From: M3007 sp046160625
Lineage (GTDB): Bacteria > Bacteroidota > Bacteroidia > Chitinophagales > Saprospiraceae
Direction: 5' to 3'
Assembly: GCA_046160625.1 (NCBI GenBank)
Contig: JBJXGZ010000086.1
Coordinates: forward strand, 15,462 to 79,461
DNA length: 64,000 nucleotides
In this document: positions 51,079 to 58,609 of the stretch, piece by piece
Numbering within the stretch: the first letter of the stretch is position 1
Layout: each line of letters opens with the position of its first letter
Notes under the pieces: model-generated
The model's input: the letters and a program-made list of their open reading frames with translations, nothing else
The model's database searches: none
Told to the model about the DNA's origin: nothing
Made by a program: the position numbers and the translations under genes

Positions 51079-51645
51079 TTAATGTTTAATCCAGTTGCTA
51101 ATGAGTTGTTTCCCGTTTTCAGTCAGCACCGACTCCGGATGAAATTGTACGCCTCTTATATCATAGTGCTCGTGTGCGATAGACATAATATTTCCGTTTT
51201 CATCTTTGGCTAAGATTTTAATATCCTTGCTGATGGTGTTTTCATTTACTACCCATGAATGATAATGACCTATATTGAATTCGTTAGGCGTATTTTCAAA
51301 CAAATAATCTTCCTTCAGAAAATTTATTTTTGAAGAAATTCCATGTAGGGGTTCCTTTAGGTTTTTCAATTCGCAACCATAAGATTCAGCTATAGCTTGA
51401 TGACCTAAACACACGCCTAATATGGGTTTTGAAGAGCCAAATTTCTTTATCACTTCGGGCATTAATCCTGCATCTTTAGGAACCCCGGGGCCTGGGGAGA
51501 GTAATATTTTATCAAAAAATTCCACATCGTCTAGTTGGAATTTGTCATTTTTCAAAACGGTTATATCTTCAATGCCTAAGTTGTAAATCATGTGTACCAA
51601 ATTGTACACAAACGAATCGTAATTATCTATTACCAATAGTTTCAT
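51079..51645 (-). CDS. trpG: Anthranilate synthase, glutamine amidotransferase subunit
   Basis: A 188-residue class I amidotransferase. LLVIDNYDSFVYNLVH starts the fold, the nucleophile Cys is in ILGVCLGHQAIAE, and the His/Glu pair in GVQFHPESVLTENG. It supplies ammonia to TrpE, whose gene ends one base upstream. Confidence 0.97.
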   Translation of the reverse strand: MKLLVIDNYDSFVYNLVHMIYNLGIEDITVLKNDKFQLDDVEFFDKILLSPGPGVPKDAGLMPEVIKKFGSSKPILGVCLGHQAIAESYGCELKNLKEPLHGISSKINFLKEDYLFENTPNEFNIGHYHSWVVNENTISKDIKILAKDENGNIMSIAHEHYDIRGVQFHPESVLTENGKQLISNWIKH

Positions 51646-51646
51646 C

Positions 51647-53035
51647 TTATATTGTTTTTGCTAGTTCAATTGACTTTCTTAAAGCCGTTAGTTTGTTGTT
51701 GACTTCTTGTAGTTCACTCTCAGGATTTGATTTTGCAACAATTCCGCAGCCTGCTTGATAGTGTAATTGATTTTGTTGGCTTAAAAAAGAGCGAATAAAA
51801 ATGGCATGGTTAAATTCTCCGCGAAAACCCATATAACCAATTGCTCCGCCATAGAATCCTCGACTGCTGTGTTCGTTATTATCAATAATTTGCATAGCCC
51901 TGTGTTTAGGTGCGCCTGATAAAGTGCCAGCAGGATAAGTATCCCCTAATATTTTTACGGGGTTGTAATTTTCTTCTAAAACTGCGTTGACTTTAGAGAC
52001 TAAATGAATCACGTGCGAATAATATTCTACTTGCTTAAAACTTTCTACTTGCACATTTTTGCTATTTCTACTTAAATCATTTCTAGCCAAATCAACCAAC
52101 ATGATGTGCTCAGCATTCTCTTTTGGATCCTGACTCAATAGAATCGCTAATTGTTCGTCATCTTTTACATTTCCTGTTCTTTTAAACGTACCTGCAATGG
52201 GGTTTATGGTTGCTTTTTGATTTTTTATAGTCAGTTGCGCTTCAGGTGAAGAACCAAAAATTTTGAAATCGCCATAATCAAAGTAAAACAAATAGGGTGA
52301 GGGGTTTACTGAACGTAAAGCTCTATAAACATTGAATTCATCGCCTTTAAAATCACACTTAAATTTTCTGGATAAAACCAATTGAAAAACATCCCCCAAA
52401 AAGCAATGATTAATACCTACTTTTATCGCCTCCAAGAAATTTTCATTTGAGAAGTTAGATGTTTCTTCTGCAGTTTGTTGAAAGTGAAAACGTGGTATGG
52501 CTCTACGTTCAATGATATCTTGAAGGTCTTGTAATTGTGATGTTTCTCCTTCTAACAAATGCTCATTCAGATATAATTCATTATTAAAATGGTTGAATAC
52601 AATTATGTATTTAAACACATGATATTGAATCAAAGGAAGTGAGAAATCTTGATTTGAGAATGCTATATCTTCAAACAACGGAATGGCATCGTAAGAGGTA
52701 TAGCCAAACAAGCCATTACTTACAAAATCAAAACCTAAATCATCTGCTATAAATTGTTTACTAAATGCATACAATTCATCAGGTATTGAAATATCAGCTG
52801 TTACTAGATTTTTATGATGGTTAGGCAAAGTAATTTCAGTTTTATCGCGGTTTACAATAAACGAAGCAATGGGTTGCAAACACAAATACGAATAGCTGTT
52901 TTCTTTGCTTTTATAATCGGAGCTTTCAAGCAAAAAACTGTGCGGAAATTTGTCACGAATCTTTAGGTACATCTCCACGGGCGTATGGGTGTCGCTGAGT
53001 GTTTTTATGTAATTAGTTTTAAATTTTATATTCAT
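51647..53035 (-). CDS. trpE: Anthranilate synthase, chorismate-binding subunit
   Basis: A 462-residue enzyme. The N-terminal region has LLESSDYKSKENSYSYL, close to the LLES motif used for tryptophan feedback binding. The chorismate domain shows VFQLVLSRKF, PSPYLFYFDYGDFKIFGSSPE, INPIAGTFKRTG, MLVDLARNDL, YPAGTLSGAPKHRAM and GAIGYMGF. It is the first structural gene after the leader peptide and attenuator. Confidence 0.97.
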   Translation of the reverse strand: MNIKFKTNYIKTLSDTHTPVEMYLKIRDKFPHSFLLESSDYKSKENSYSYLCLQPIASFIVNRDKTEITLPNHHKNLVTADISIPDELYAFSKQFIADDLGFDFVSNGLFGYTSYDAIPLFEDIAFSNQDFSLPLIQYHVFKYIIVFNHFNNELYLNEHLLEGETSQLQDLQDIIERRAIPRFHFQQTAEETSNFSNENFLEAIKVGINHCFLGDVFQLVLSRKFKCDFKGDEFNVYRALRSVNPSPYLFYFDYGDFKIFGSSPEAQLTIKNQKATINPIAGTFKRTGNVKDDEQLAILLSQDPKENAEHIMLVDLARNDLSRNSKNVQVESFKQVEYYSHVIHLVSKVNAVLEENYNPVKILGDTYPAGTLSGAPKHRAMQIIDNNEHSSRGFYGGAIGYMGFRGEFNHAIFIRSFLSQQNQLHYQAGCGIVAKSNPESELQEVNNKLTALRKSIELAKTI

Positions 53036-53064
53036 GTTTTGTTTGATCTCAGATTTTATGGCAC

Positions 53065-53097
53065 AAAAAAAAGCCCTCTGGATTCAGAGGGCTTTTT
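53065..53097 (-). terminator. trp attenuator (terminator hairpin)
   Basis: On the minus strand AGCCCTCTG and CAGAGGGCT (53085-53093 and 53072-53080) form a 9-bp stem followed by TTTTTTTT, about 30 bases after the leader-peptide stop and before trpE. Its 5' arm and loop contain GAATCCA, complementary to TGGATTC within leader codons 18-20, so an antiterminator can form instead. Confidence 0.88.
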
Positions 53098-53124
53098 ATA
53101 TTGTTAATTACAAAATAACATAAG

Positions 53125-53193
53125 CTACCAACAGAATCCAATTTGGGATTTAGTTAGCCACCACCATGCGTTATTTTGTAGTTGTCTGTTCAT
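53125..53193 (-). CDS. trpL: trp operon leader peptide, 22 aa with Trp-Trp-Trp
   Basis: ATG 53193 to TAG 53125 encodes MNRQLQNNAWWW followed by LTKSQIGFCW: three adjacent Trp codons and a fourth before the stop. The RNA just past them can form AATCC-loop-GGATT (codons 15-20). A ribosome stalled on the Trp codons would cover AATCC and free TGGATTC to pair with the terminator arm, letting transcription reach trpE. With enough charged tRNA-Trp the ribosome moves on and the terminator forms. This is the classical attenuation logic, seen here from sequence alone. Confidence 0.88.
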   Translation of the reverse strand: MNRQLQNNAWWWLTKSQIGFCW

Positions 53194-53201
53194 TTCGGCT
53201 G

Positions 53202-53209
53202 CAAAATTA
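53202..53209 (-). promoter_or_regulatory. -7 element of the trp operon
   Basis: Minus-strand TAATTTTG fits TAnnTTTG and ends eight bases before the leader-peptide ATG. The -33 region is a T-run. The leader mRNA would have almost no untranslated 5' end. Confidence 0.5.
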
Positions 53210-53287
53210 AATATTAGTTTCAAACTTTAAAAAAAATGTTTTTTTCGATCTAAGATGTGCTCTTTTTCAAGAATGCTCCCTCCTAGC

Positions 53288-54535
53288 CTAACAAAACACC
53301 TTACAAGTCAACACCGTAATATCATCCGTCCAAGGCTCGCGTCCGCGGAAGGCTTCAATATGGTTCAGCAGCTTGGTGTTCAGTTCCTTCGCGCCTTCGC
53401 TGGCGTTATTACTCAAGAAATCAAGGAGTTTCTTTTCCTCAAATTCCTCTCCGGCAGAATTTCGGACTTCCGTGAGGCCATCAGTATAGGAAAAAATAAT
53501 CGCCTCGTCCGTCAGACAAAGTCCGCCGATTTCCAGAAAAGGCAATTCGGGCATCCAGCCCAGAGAGGTGCAACCGTTTTTAAGCAGCACGACTTCCCCT
53601 TTGGAGATTAGCACAGGAGGCGTGTGACCAGCGTTCACGTAGTGGAGTGTGCGCGTGTTGGAATCGTATTTGGCGAGAAAAAGGGTGATGAACTTGTCGC
53701 CCTGGGTCACGTTGAAAACGGCTGCATTGAGTTCTTTTATTGTCTCTTCGAGCGTAGGGCGGCGGGTAATGAGCGCACGGAAATTGGCTTGAAAGTTGGC
53801 CATCAGCAGGGCTGCTGCCACGCCTTTACCCGTAATGTCGGCGATGCAAAAAGCGATTTGTCCGTCTGGGAATTCTACCACATCGTAGTAATCACCACCC
53901 ACGGCAAAGTGCGGCTTATAAATACTGGAAAGTTCGTAGTTTTTGCCCGAAGGAAGCCTCCAGGGTACAAGGGTGCGTTGGATTTCGGCGGCCACTTCCA
54001 GCTCGCGGTTCATCACTTCCTGGCGCATCCGCTCTTTGAAAAGCCGCTTGTTTTCTATGGCTACTGCGATCACATTGGTGATAGTGGTAACGAATTGCAC
54101 CTTGTTGTACACATCGTCGTCGTCTTTAAAGCCACCAATAAAAGCGTAGGCAATGGCTTCATTTTTGTGCAATACAGGGATTACCAGATCGAATTCCCGG
54201 ACGAGCGGGTGTTCTGATTTTTCCAGGCCTTGTGTACTGCGGTAGCGGTCAAGTTCGGTGCCGATATCATGCTCCAGCAATGCCTCATCAATGCCCAAAT
54301 GCGTTTTGCACTCCCAGGTATCGTTGTCGCGCAAAAAAAGACACATCTTGCGGAGTTCCATCTCCCATCGCAAGAATGTGTTGTACATATTGAACAGATC
54401 GGCAGCTGCAACGTTGTCGTTTATTGCCTGTGTGATAGCCAGCAAACTGTTGATTTGCAACTGCTTGAGGCTGACATCCCGCTCCAGTTTTTCGATGCGC
54501 GACAAGGTTCGTTTTATTTCGTGCAATTCGGGCAT
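53288..54535 (-). CDS. GAF-domain PP2C (SpoIIE/RsbU-type) serine phosphatase
   Basis: A 415-residue cytoplasmic protein. A short coiled coil (about 5-40) is followed by a GAF-like sensor (about 45-190) and a PP2C domain whose metal-binding Asp residues lie in AVGGDYYDVVEFPDGQIAF, CIADITGKGVAAALLMA, FSYTDGLTEVRN and REPWTDDITVL. Such phosphatases control sigma or anti-sigma factor switches. No partner genes are adjacent. ATG 54535 (MPELHEIKRTLSRIEKLE) is preferred; the longer frame adds 38 residues of doubtful nature. Confidence 0.9.
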   Translation of the reverse strand: MPELHEIKRTLSRIEKLERDVSLKQLQINSLLAITQAINDNVAAADLFNMYNTFLRWEMELRKMCLFLRDNDTWECKTHLGIDEALLEHDIGTELDRYRSTQGLEKSEHPLVREFDLVIPVLHKNEAIAYAFIGGFKDDDDVYNKVQFVTTITNVIAVAIENKRLFKERMRQEVMNRELEVAAEIQRTLVPWRLPSGKNYELSSIYKPHFAVGGDYYDVVEFPDGQIAFCIADITGKGVAAALLMANFQANFRALITRRPTLEETIKELNAAVFNVTQGDKFITLFLAKYDSNTRTLHYVNAGHTPPVLISKGEVVLLKNGCTSLGWMPELPFLEIGGLCLTDEAIIFSYTDGLTEVRNSAGEEFEEKKLLDFLSNNASEGAKELNTKLLNHIEAFRGREPWTDDITVLTCKVFC

Positions 54536-54671
54536 GAGCCATTTTTTGACAAGGAAATGTATTTTTAATACCGCCCCAAGGTACGCAGGTGCAGATTTTC
54601 CCCACGTCTTTTCAAATAAAAAGGAAAACTTGGTGAAATTTGCGGCCACTAATCGTTTGACAGTTGATTTT

Positions 54672-54754
54672 TTACCCGCAATAGCACGCAGCGCGAAGGC
54701 GGGTTACCGTTGACATTGACCACTTTACCCGCCGTAGCTTTAGCGTAGGCGGGT
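54672..54754. repeat. Two CCCGCC...GGCGGG palindromic repeats upstream of frr
   Basis: Copies at 54672-54705 (TACCCGCAATAGC...GCGAAGGCGGGTTA) and 54725-54754 (TACCCGCCGTAGC...GCGTAGGCGGGTC) belong to the family seen at 14956-15032 and 55765-55795. Confidence 0.65.
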
Positions 54755-54770
54755 CAAATTCCTCACAAAT

Positions 54771-55331
54771 ATGGAAGACGTAAATGCAATTATGGCCGAA
54801 GCAGAGGCCCACATGAAGAAAGCCCTCGAACACCTTGACCACGAACTGGTTAAAATTCGGACAGGCAAAGCATCCACCAGTCTTGTTGCCGACCTCATGG
54901 TGGATTATTACGGTTCGCCCGTACCCATCACCCAGGTAGCCAACCTTCAGGTCAGCGATGCGCGTACCATCGTGATTCAACCCTGGGAGCGCAATATGGT
55001 AAACCCCATCGAACGGGTGATTATCAATGCCAATATCGGCATAACCCCCCAAAATGATGGGGAATGCATTCGACTTTCCGTGCCGCCTCTAACAGAAGAG
55101 CGTCGCAAAGAATTGGTAAAAAAAGCCAAACATGTGGGCGAAGAAAGCAAGGTTGGTGTACGCAATGCCCGCCACAAAGCCCTTGAACACATCAAAAAAG
55201 CAGTAAAAGACGGTCTGCCCGAAGACACCGGGAAACGCAAAGAAACTGAGTTGCAAGCCCTTGTAAACAAATACGTTGAACAAACCGACGCTGTAGTACA
55301 CAATAAAGAGAAGGAAATAATGACCGTATGA
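54771..55331 (+). CDS. frr: Ribosome recycling factor
   Basis: A 186-residue factor that splits post-termination ribosomes together with EF-G. KALEHLDHELVKIRTGKASTSLV is helix 1, YYGSPVPITQVANLQVSDARTIVIQPWE the beta domain, and IRLSVPPLTEERRKELVKKAKHVGEE the conserved C-terminal helix. Complete. The next gene overlaps by four bases (ATGA). Confidence 0.98.
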   Translation: MEDVNAIMAEAEAHMKKALEHLDHELVKIRTGKASTSLVADLMVDYYGSPVPITQVANLQVSDARTIVIQPWERNMVNPIERVIINANIGITPQNDGECIRLSVPPLTEERRKELVKKAKHVGEESKVGVRNARHKALEHIKKAVKDGLPEDTGKRKETELQALVNKYVEQTDAVVHNKEKEIMTV

Positions 55332-55918
55332 ACTTAGACAAATACCTCGTAGTGCCCGGCGCGCCCGGCGTACACAAACTTGTGAGCAGCCGTGCCAACG
55401 GTGTCATCATTGATGACCGCAAAGAAGGTCGCACCCGCTTCGTGCCGGTGCGCCAACAACAGATCACTCCGCTTGCTACGGTGGCTGTTTACACATTCAC
55501 TGAAGAGGGCGAAAACACGGTGCCACTCGTAGAGGTTTTCCAGAAAATGCTGGACTTGCACGATACCACTCCGCCCGCCGACCCGAAAGCCAGCAGCCCT
55601 GAGTTGCGCGCCTACTTTACTGCGGTACTCCCGGATCACGATCGCGACCGGGTGCATATCGGCGACATCCAGAAATGTATCAAGTGGTACAATTTCATGC
55701 GCGAACACGGCATTTTTGAAGAGGCCAAGCGTGAGGCAGAGAAAATTGCTGCAGAAACTGCGGATTTACCCGCCGAAGCTTTAGCGAAGGAGGGAGCAGC
55801 TGAAAAGAAACCTGTTAAAAAAGCAGCGGAAGCAGTGGCGGATAAGAAACCCATTAAAAAAGTAACAGAAGCACCGGCGGAGAAACCGGCAAAAAAGGTT
55901 GCCAAAGCAAAGAAATAA
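55328..55918 (+). CDS. DUF5606 family protein with Lys/Ala-rich tail
   Basis: A 196-residue protein. Residues of about 1-140 match the Bacteroidota-specific DUF5606 (LDKYLVVPGAPGVHKLVSSR, DIQKCIKWYNFMREHGIF). The last 45 residues are a low-complexity AEKKPVKKAAE tail preceded by LPAEALAKEG, which is encoded by a palindromic repeat (55765-55795). Function unknown. Translational coupling to frr hints at a translation- or stress-related role. Confidence 0.85.
   Translation: MNLDKYLVVPGAPGVHKLVSSRANGVIIDDRKEGRTRFVPVRQQQITPLATVAVYTFTEEGENTVPLVEVFQKMLDLHDTTPPADPKASSPELRAYFTAVLPDHDRDRVHIGDIQKCIKWYNFMREHGIFEEAKREAEKIAAETADLPAEALAKEGAAEKKPVKKAAEAVADKKPIKKVTEAPAEKPAKKVAKAKK
55765..55795. repeat. Palindromic repeat copy inside the DUF5606 gene
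   Basis: TTACCCGCCGAAGCTTTAGC followed by GAAGGAGGG is a copy of the palindrome found before arcA and frr, here in frame and translated as PAEALAKEG. Confidence 0.6.
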
Positions 55919-56274
55919 TGGTGTGCTATAGGCTTCTAGGGGTGTGATATTTAATTTACTAACCTGAGTTTTGGATAACATCCCCTATTGCCATAAACAA
56001 AAACGGCGTAGCCGTGCCATTTGGGTAGCCCAAAGGGCGTTGTGGAGAATAGGAACGGCATAGCCGTGACATTTTTATGCCGGAATAATGCCACGGCTAC
56101 GCCGTTCTTAAAATATTTGACGCTTCGCTACCATAATGTCGCCGCTATGCGGCTGGAAAGGTTCTTTTTCGCTATAACTATCCAAAACTCACGTTTTACT
56201 AAAATCCGAACTTACCGAACGTTTAATCCCGAAAATATCGGGATCGGGAAGTTTCATTCACGGGAAATCAAAAT
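55919..56274. repeat. 356-base gap with three GGCGTAGCCGTG-type repeats
   Basis: No gene is visible. Units AACGGCGTAGCCGTG (about 56004-56018) and AACGGCATAGCCGTG (about 56055-56069) are direct copies; CACGGCTACGCCGTT (about 56093-56107) is inverted. A small hairpin CCCGAAAATATCGGG lies at about 56229-56243. These are extragenic palindromic repeats of the kind scattered through Bacteroidota genomes. Confidence 0.65.
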
Positions 56275-58026
56275 ATGATTTGGCGAAATTTTCAAATAAT
56301 CAACTTCCCGCTTTCCCTACCCCTCTTTATTGCTTGCTTTTTCCAGCCCACTCAGGTCGCCGCCCAATGTGGCGCTCTTATTGCAAGCTTCCCTTACCAC
56401 GAGGATTTTGAAGTTTCGCCAGGCGGTTGGGCTTCTGGTGGAAATGGTGATGACTGGGCCTGGGGAATGCCAAACAAACCAAGCATCAATGCGGCGGGGT
56501 CTGGCCTTAATTGTTGGGTCACAGGTGGTTTGACCGGCTCATTTTATGGTCTGGGACAACGTTCCTACGTCGAAAGTCCCTGTTTTGATTTTACTCTGCT
56601 TCCACACCCCTACATTTATTTCAAAATATGGTGGGAATCCGAGAGACAATACGATGGCGCCAGTTTTCAATATTCGCTTGATAATGGCTCAACCTGGCTT
56701 AATGTTGGCAGCAGTAATGATCCGGCCAATTGCCTGAATGATTTTTGGTTCAATGATGCGTCCATTACCAATCTGAGCACGCTTGCCAACCCCCGACATG
56801 GTTGGGCGGGAAGTATTATGCCTACTTCAGGCAACTGTTTGGGAGGAAATGGTAGCGGAGGCTGGGTAATCGCCAAACATTGCATGACCGATCTGGCGGG
56901 GAAACCAAGTGTGCGTTTTCGTTTTGTATTTGGAGCAGGCACCACTTGCAATGACTACGATGGAGTGGCTTTTGATGATATTCTTATTGAAAATGCGCCT
57001 CCTGTTACGGCAAATTTTAATAGCATTTGCACGGGAAATAACGCTTATGCATTTACCGATATTTCCAGCAATTGCCCCGATACCTGGCGCTGGGATTTTG
57101 GCGATCCTGCTTCCGGCGGATCCAATACAAGCGTTTCACAAAGCCCGGTGCATACATTTAGCGGTCCGGGGCTTTACATGGTTTCCTTAGAGGCTTCGAG
57201 CAATTGTAGCGGGGCATCTACGGTTACTTTTCCGATAGAAGTTTTAGGCTTGAACACCAACAGTACACCACCTTCCTGCGTGGGAGGGAAGGATGGAATT
57301 GCCAGCGCAAATCTGCAATCAGCTTCAGGCAGCCCCATGTACGAATGGAGTGCTGTACCCCCGCAATTTGGGCCAACCGCCATGCATTTGACGGCAGGCA
57401 CTTATACCGTTTCGGTCAGTGGTGTGGGTATTTGCCCTGTCTCGACCACCGTAACCGTCTCAGACCCCGATCCTTTGCAGGTGCCTGTCTTAAACTCAAT
57501 CGAGGCAATCGAGGATACTACTATTGCATTGGGCAATGCAGTATCGCTGACGGGAATAATAAGCGATCCAGGCCGTGTTATTTTCTATCAATGGACGCCG
57601 GCAATCTACCTTGAGTGCGATACTTGTTTGACTACAATTGCCGCTCCGCTCCAGACGACCACCTATACCCTTTATGCAAGCGATACGATCGGTTGCATCG
57701 TTTCGGACGCATTGACCCTTCGGGTATTACAGGGTACTGTTTACATTCCCAATGTATTCAATCCCGGCTCTGACAAGCTCAATAGTTATTTCACCGTCTT
57801 TGGCGCCAGGGATGTTGAACGTGTCGAGTTGATGCAAATCTATGACCGATGGGGCAGCCTGGTCTTTGAAAATCGTGATTTTCAGGTTTCAGAGGCAGCA
57901 CTTGGCTGGGATGGAAGGATCAATGGGGAAGATGCTGCTGCTGGGGTGTATTTGTATGTTATTAAGCTTAGGTTTCTCAATGGCGTTTCTGAATTGTTTA
58001 AGGGAGATTTGATGCTGCTGCGGTGA
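56275..58026 (+). CDS. T9SS type B secreted protein with PKD domain
   Basis: A 583-residue exported protein. A signal region (FPLSLPLFIACFFQPTQVAAQ) precedes an N-terminal jelly-roll-like module (SFPYHEDFEVSPGGWASGG...SYVESPCFDF) that resembles MAM-type domains. A PKD domain (YAFTDISSNCPDTWRWDFGDP...VHTFSGPGLYMVSLEA, about 260-325) and an SprB-like piece follow. The C-terminus (YIPNVFNPGSDKLN...QIYDRWGSLVFEN, GWDGRINGEDAAAGVYLY) is the gliding-motility-type (CHU_C) T9SS type B signal. Probably surface-exposed; no catalytic motif seen. Confidence 0.88.
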   Translation: MIWRNFQIINFPLSLPLFIACFFQPTQVAAQCGALIASFPYHEDFEVSPGGWASGGNGDDWAWGMPNKPSINAAGSGLNCWVTGGLTGSFYGLGQRSYVESPCFDFTLLPHPYIYFKIWWESERQYDGASFQYSLDNGSTWLNVGSSNDPANCLNDFWFNDASITNLSTLANPRHGWAGSIMPTSGNCLGGNGSGGWVIAKHCMTDLAGKPSVRFRFVFGAGTTCNDYDGVAFDDILIENAPPVTANFNSICTGNNAYAFTDISSNCPDTWRWDFGDPASGGSNTSVSQSPVHTFSGPGLYMVSLEASSNCSGASTVTFPIEVLGLNTNSTPPSCVGGKDGIASANLQSASGSPMYEWSAVPPQFGPTAMHLTAGTYTVSVSGVGICPVSTTVTVSDPDPLQVPVLNSIEAIEDTTIALGNAVSLTGIISDPGRVIFYQWTPAIYLECDTCLTTIAAPLQTTTYTLYASDTIGCIVSDALTLRVLQGTVYIPNVFNPGSDKLNSYFTVFGARDVERVELMQIYDRWGSLVFENRDFQVSEAALGWDGRINGEDAAAGVYLYVIKLRFLNGVSELFKGDLMLLR

Positions 58027-58166
58027 TTTTGGCTAAGTTTTGAGGAGGTGTGTAGCAAAATTCACCATATCTTAATTCAGTGGTCATACCTGTTCGGCCA
58101 ATGGCAAATACCTTTGAAAGGACAAATAACTGTCAATTTTCCTTTCACATTCCAACCATTTTTGCC

Positions 58167-58454
58167 ATGATCAAACAAGTCGTTGATGCACTCCGTGACC
58201 AACACGAAATGACCGAAGACAAAGCCCGCGAAGTCTTCGAAACCGTTCTTGAAGCTATCGAAGATGGGCTTTTCGACGATGGAGAAATTCGCCTCCGCAG
58301 CTTTGGCCGTTTTCACATTGTTGACCGTGCAGAACGTAAAGGCCGTAACTTTAAAACAGGGGAGACCATTATTATTCCACCGTACCGCGAGATCGAATTC
58401 GAAGCATATGAGGAACTTCAGGATCGCCTGAATGAGGGAACAAGTGACAATTGA
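58167..58454 (+). CDS. HU/IHF-family DNA-binding protein
   Basis: A 95-residue nucleoid protein. EDKAREVFETVLEAIEDGL corresponds to the helical base, GEIRLRSFGRFHIVDRAERKGRNFKTGETIIIPPYREIEFEA to the beta arms with a conserved Gly-Arg-Asn-x-Lys-Thr-Gly and a Pro-Pro at the arm tip. ATG 58167 gives the normal family length. The arm is a variant of the common RNPxTGExIxIPA. A terminator follows. Confidence 0.9.
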   Translation: MIKQVVDALRDQHEMTEDKAREVFETVLEAIEDGLFDDGEIRLRSFGRFHIVDRAERKGRNFKTGETIIIPPYREIEFEAYEELQDRLNEGTSDN

Positions 58455-58478
58455 TCTTGTCTAAATGGCCAATTCAAT

Positions 58479-58519
58479 AAGCGCTGTTGGAATATTTGTT
58501 CCGGCGGCGCTTGTTTTTT
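58479..58519 (+). terminator. Terminator after the HU-like gene
   Basis: AAGCGC...GGAA and TTCC...GCGCTT form an imperfect hairpin (58479-58511), followed by GTTTTTTTAG. Confidence 0.75.
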
Positions 58520-58609
58520 TAGTGAAATTAAATTTATTAAACCTAACATGCTCATTAAGTGTTACCAACCTGCCTAACGATTAAAACTGTGATCTTAACA
58601 AACAAATCT

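Noticed and set aside
53065..53209. T-box or TRAP-type control of the trp operon
   Set aside because: No T-box specifier structure and no series of spaced GAG/TAG triplets; a leader peptide with three Trp codons explains the terminator better.
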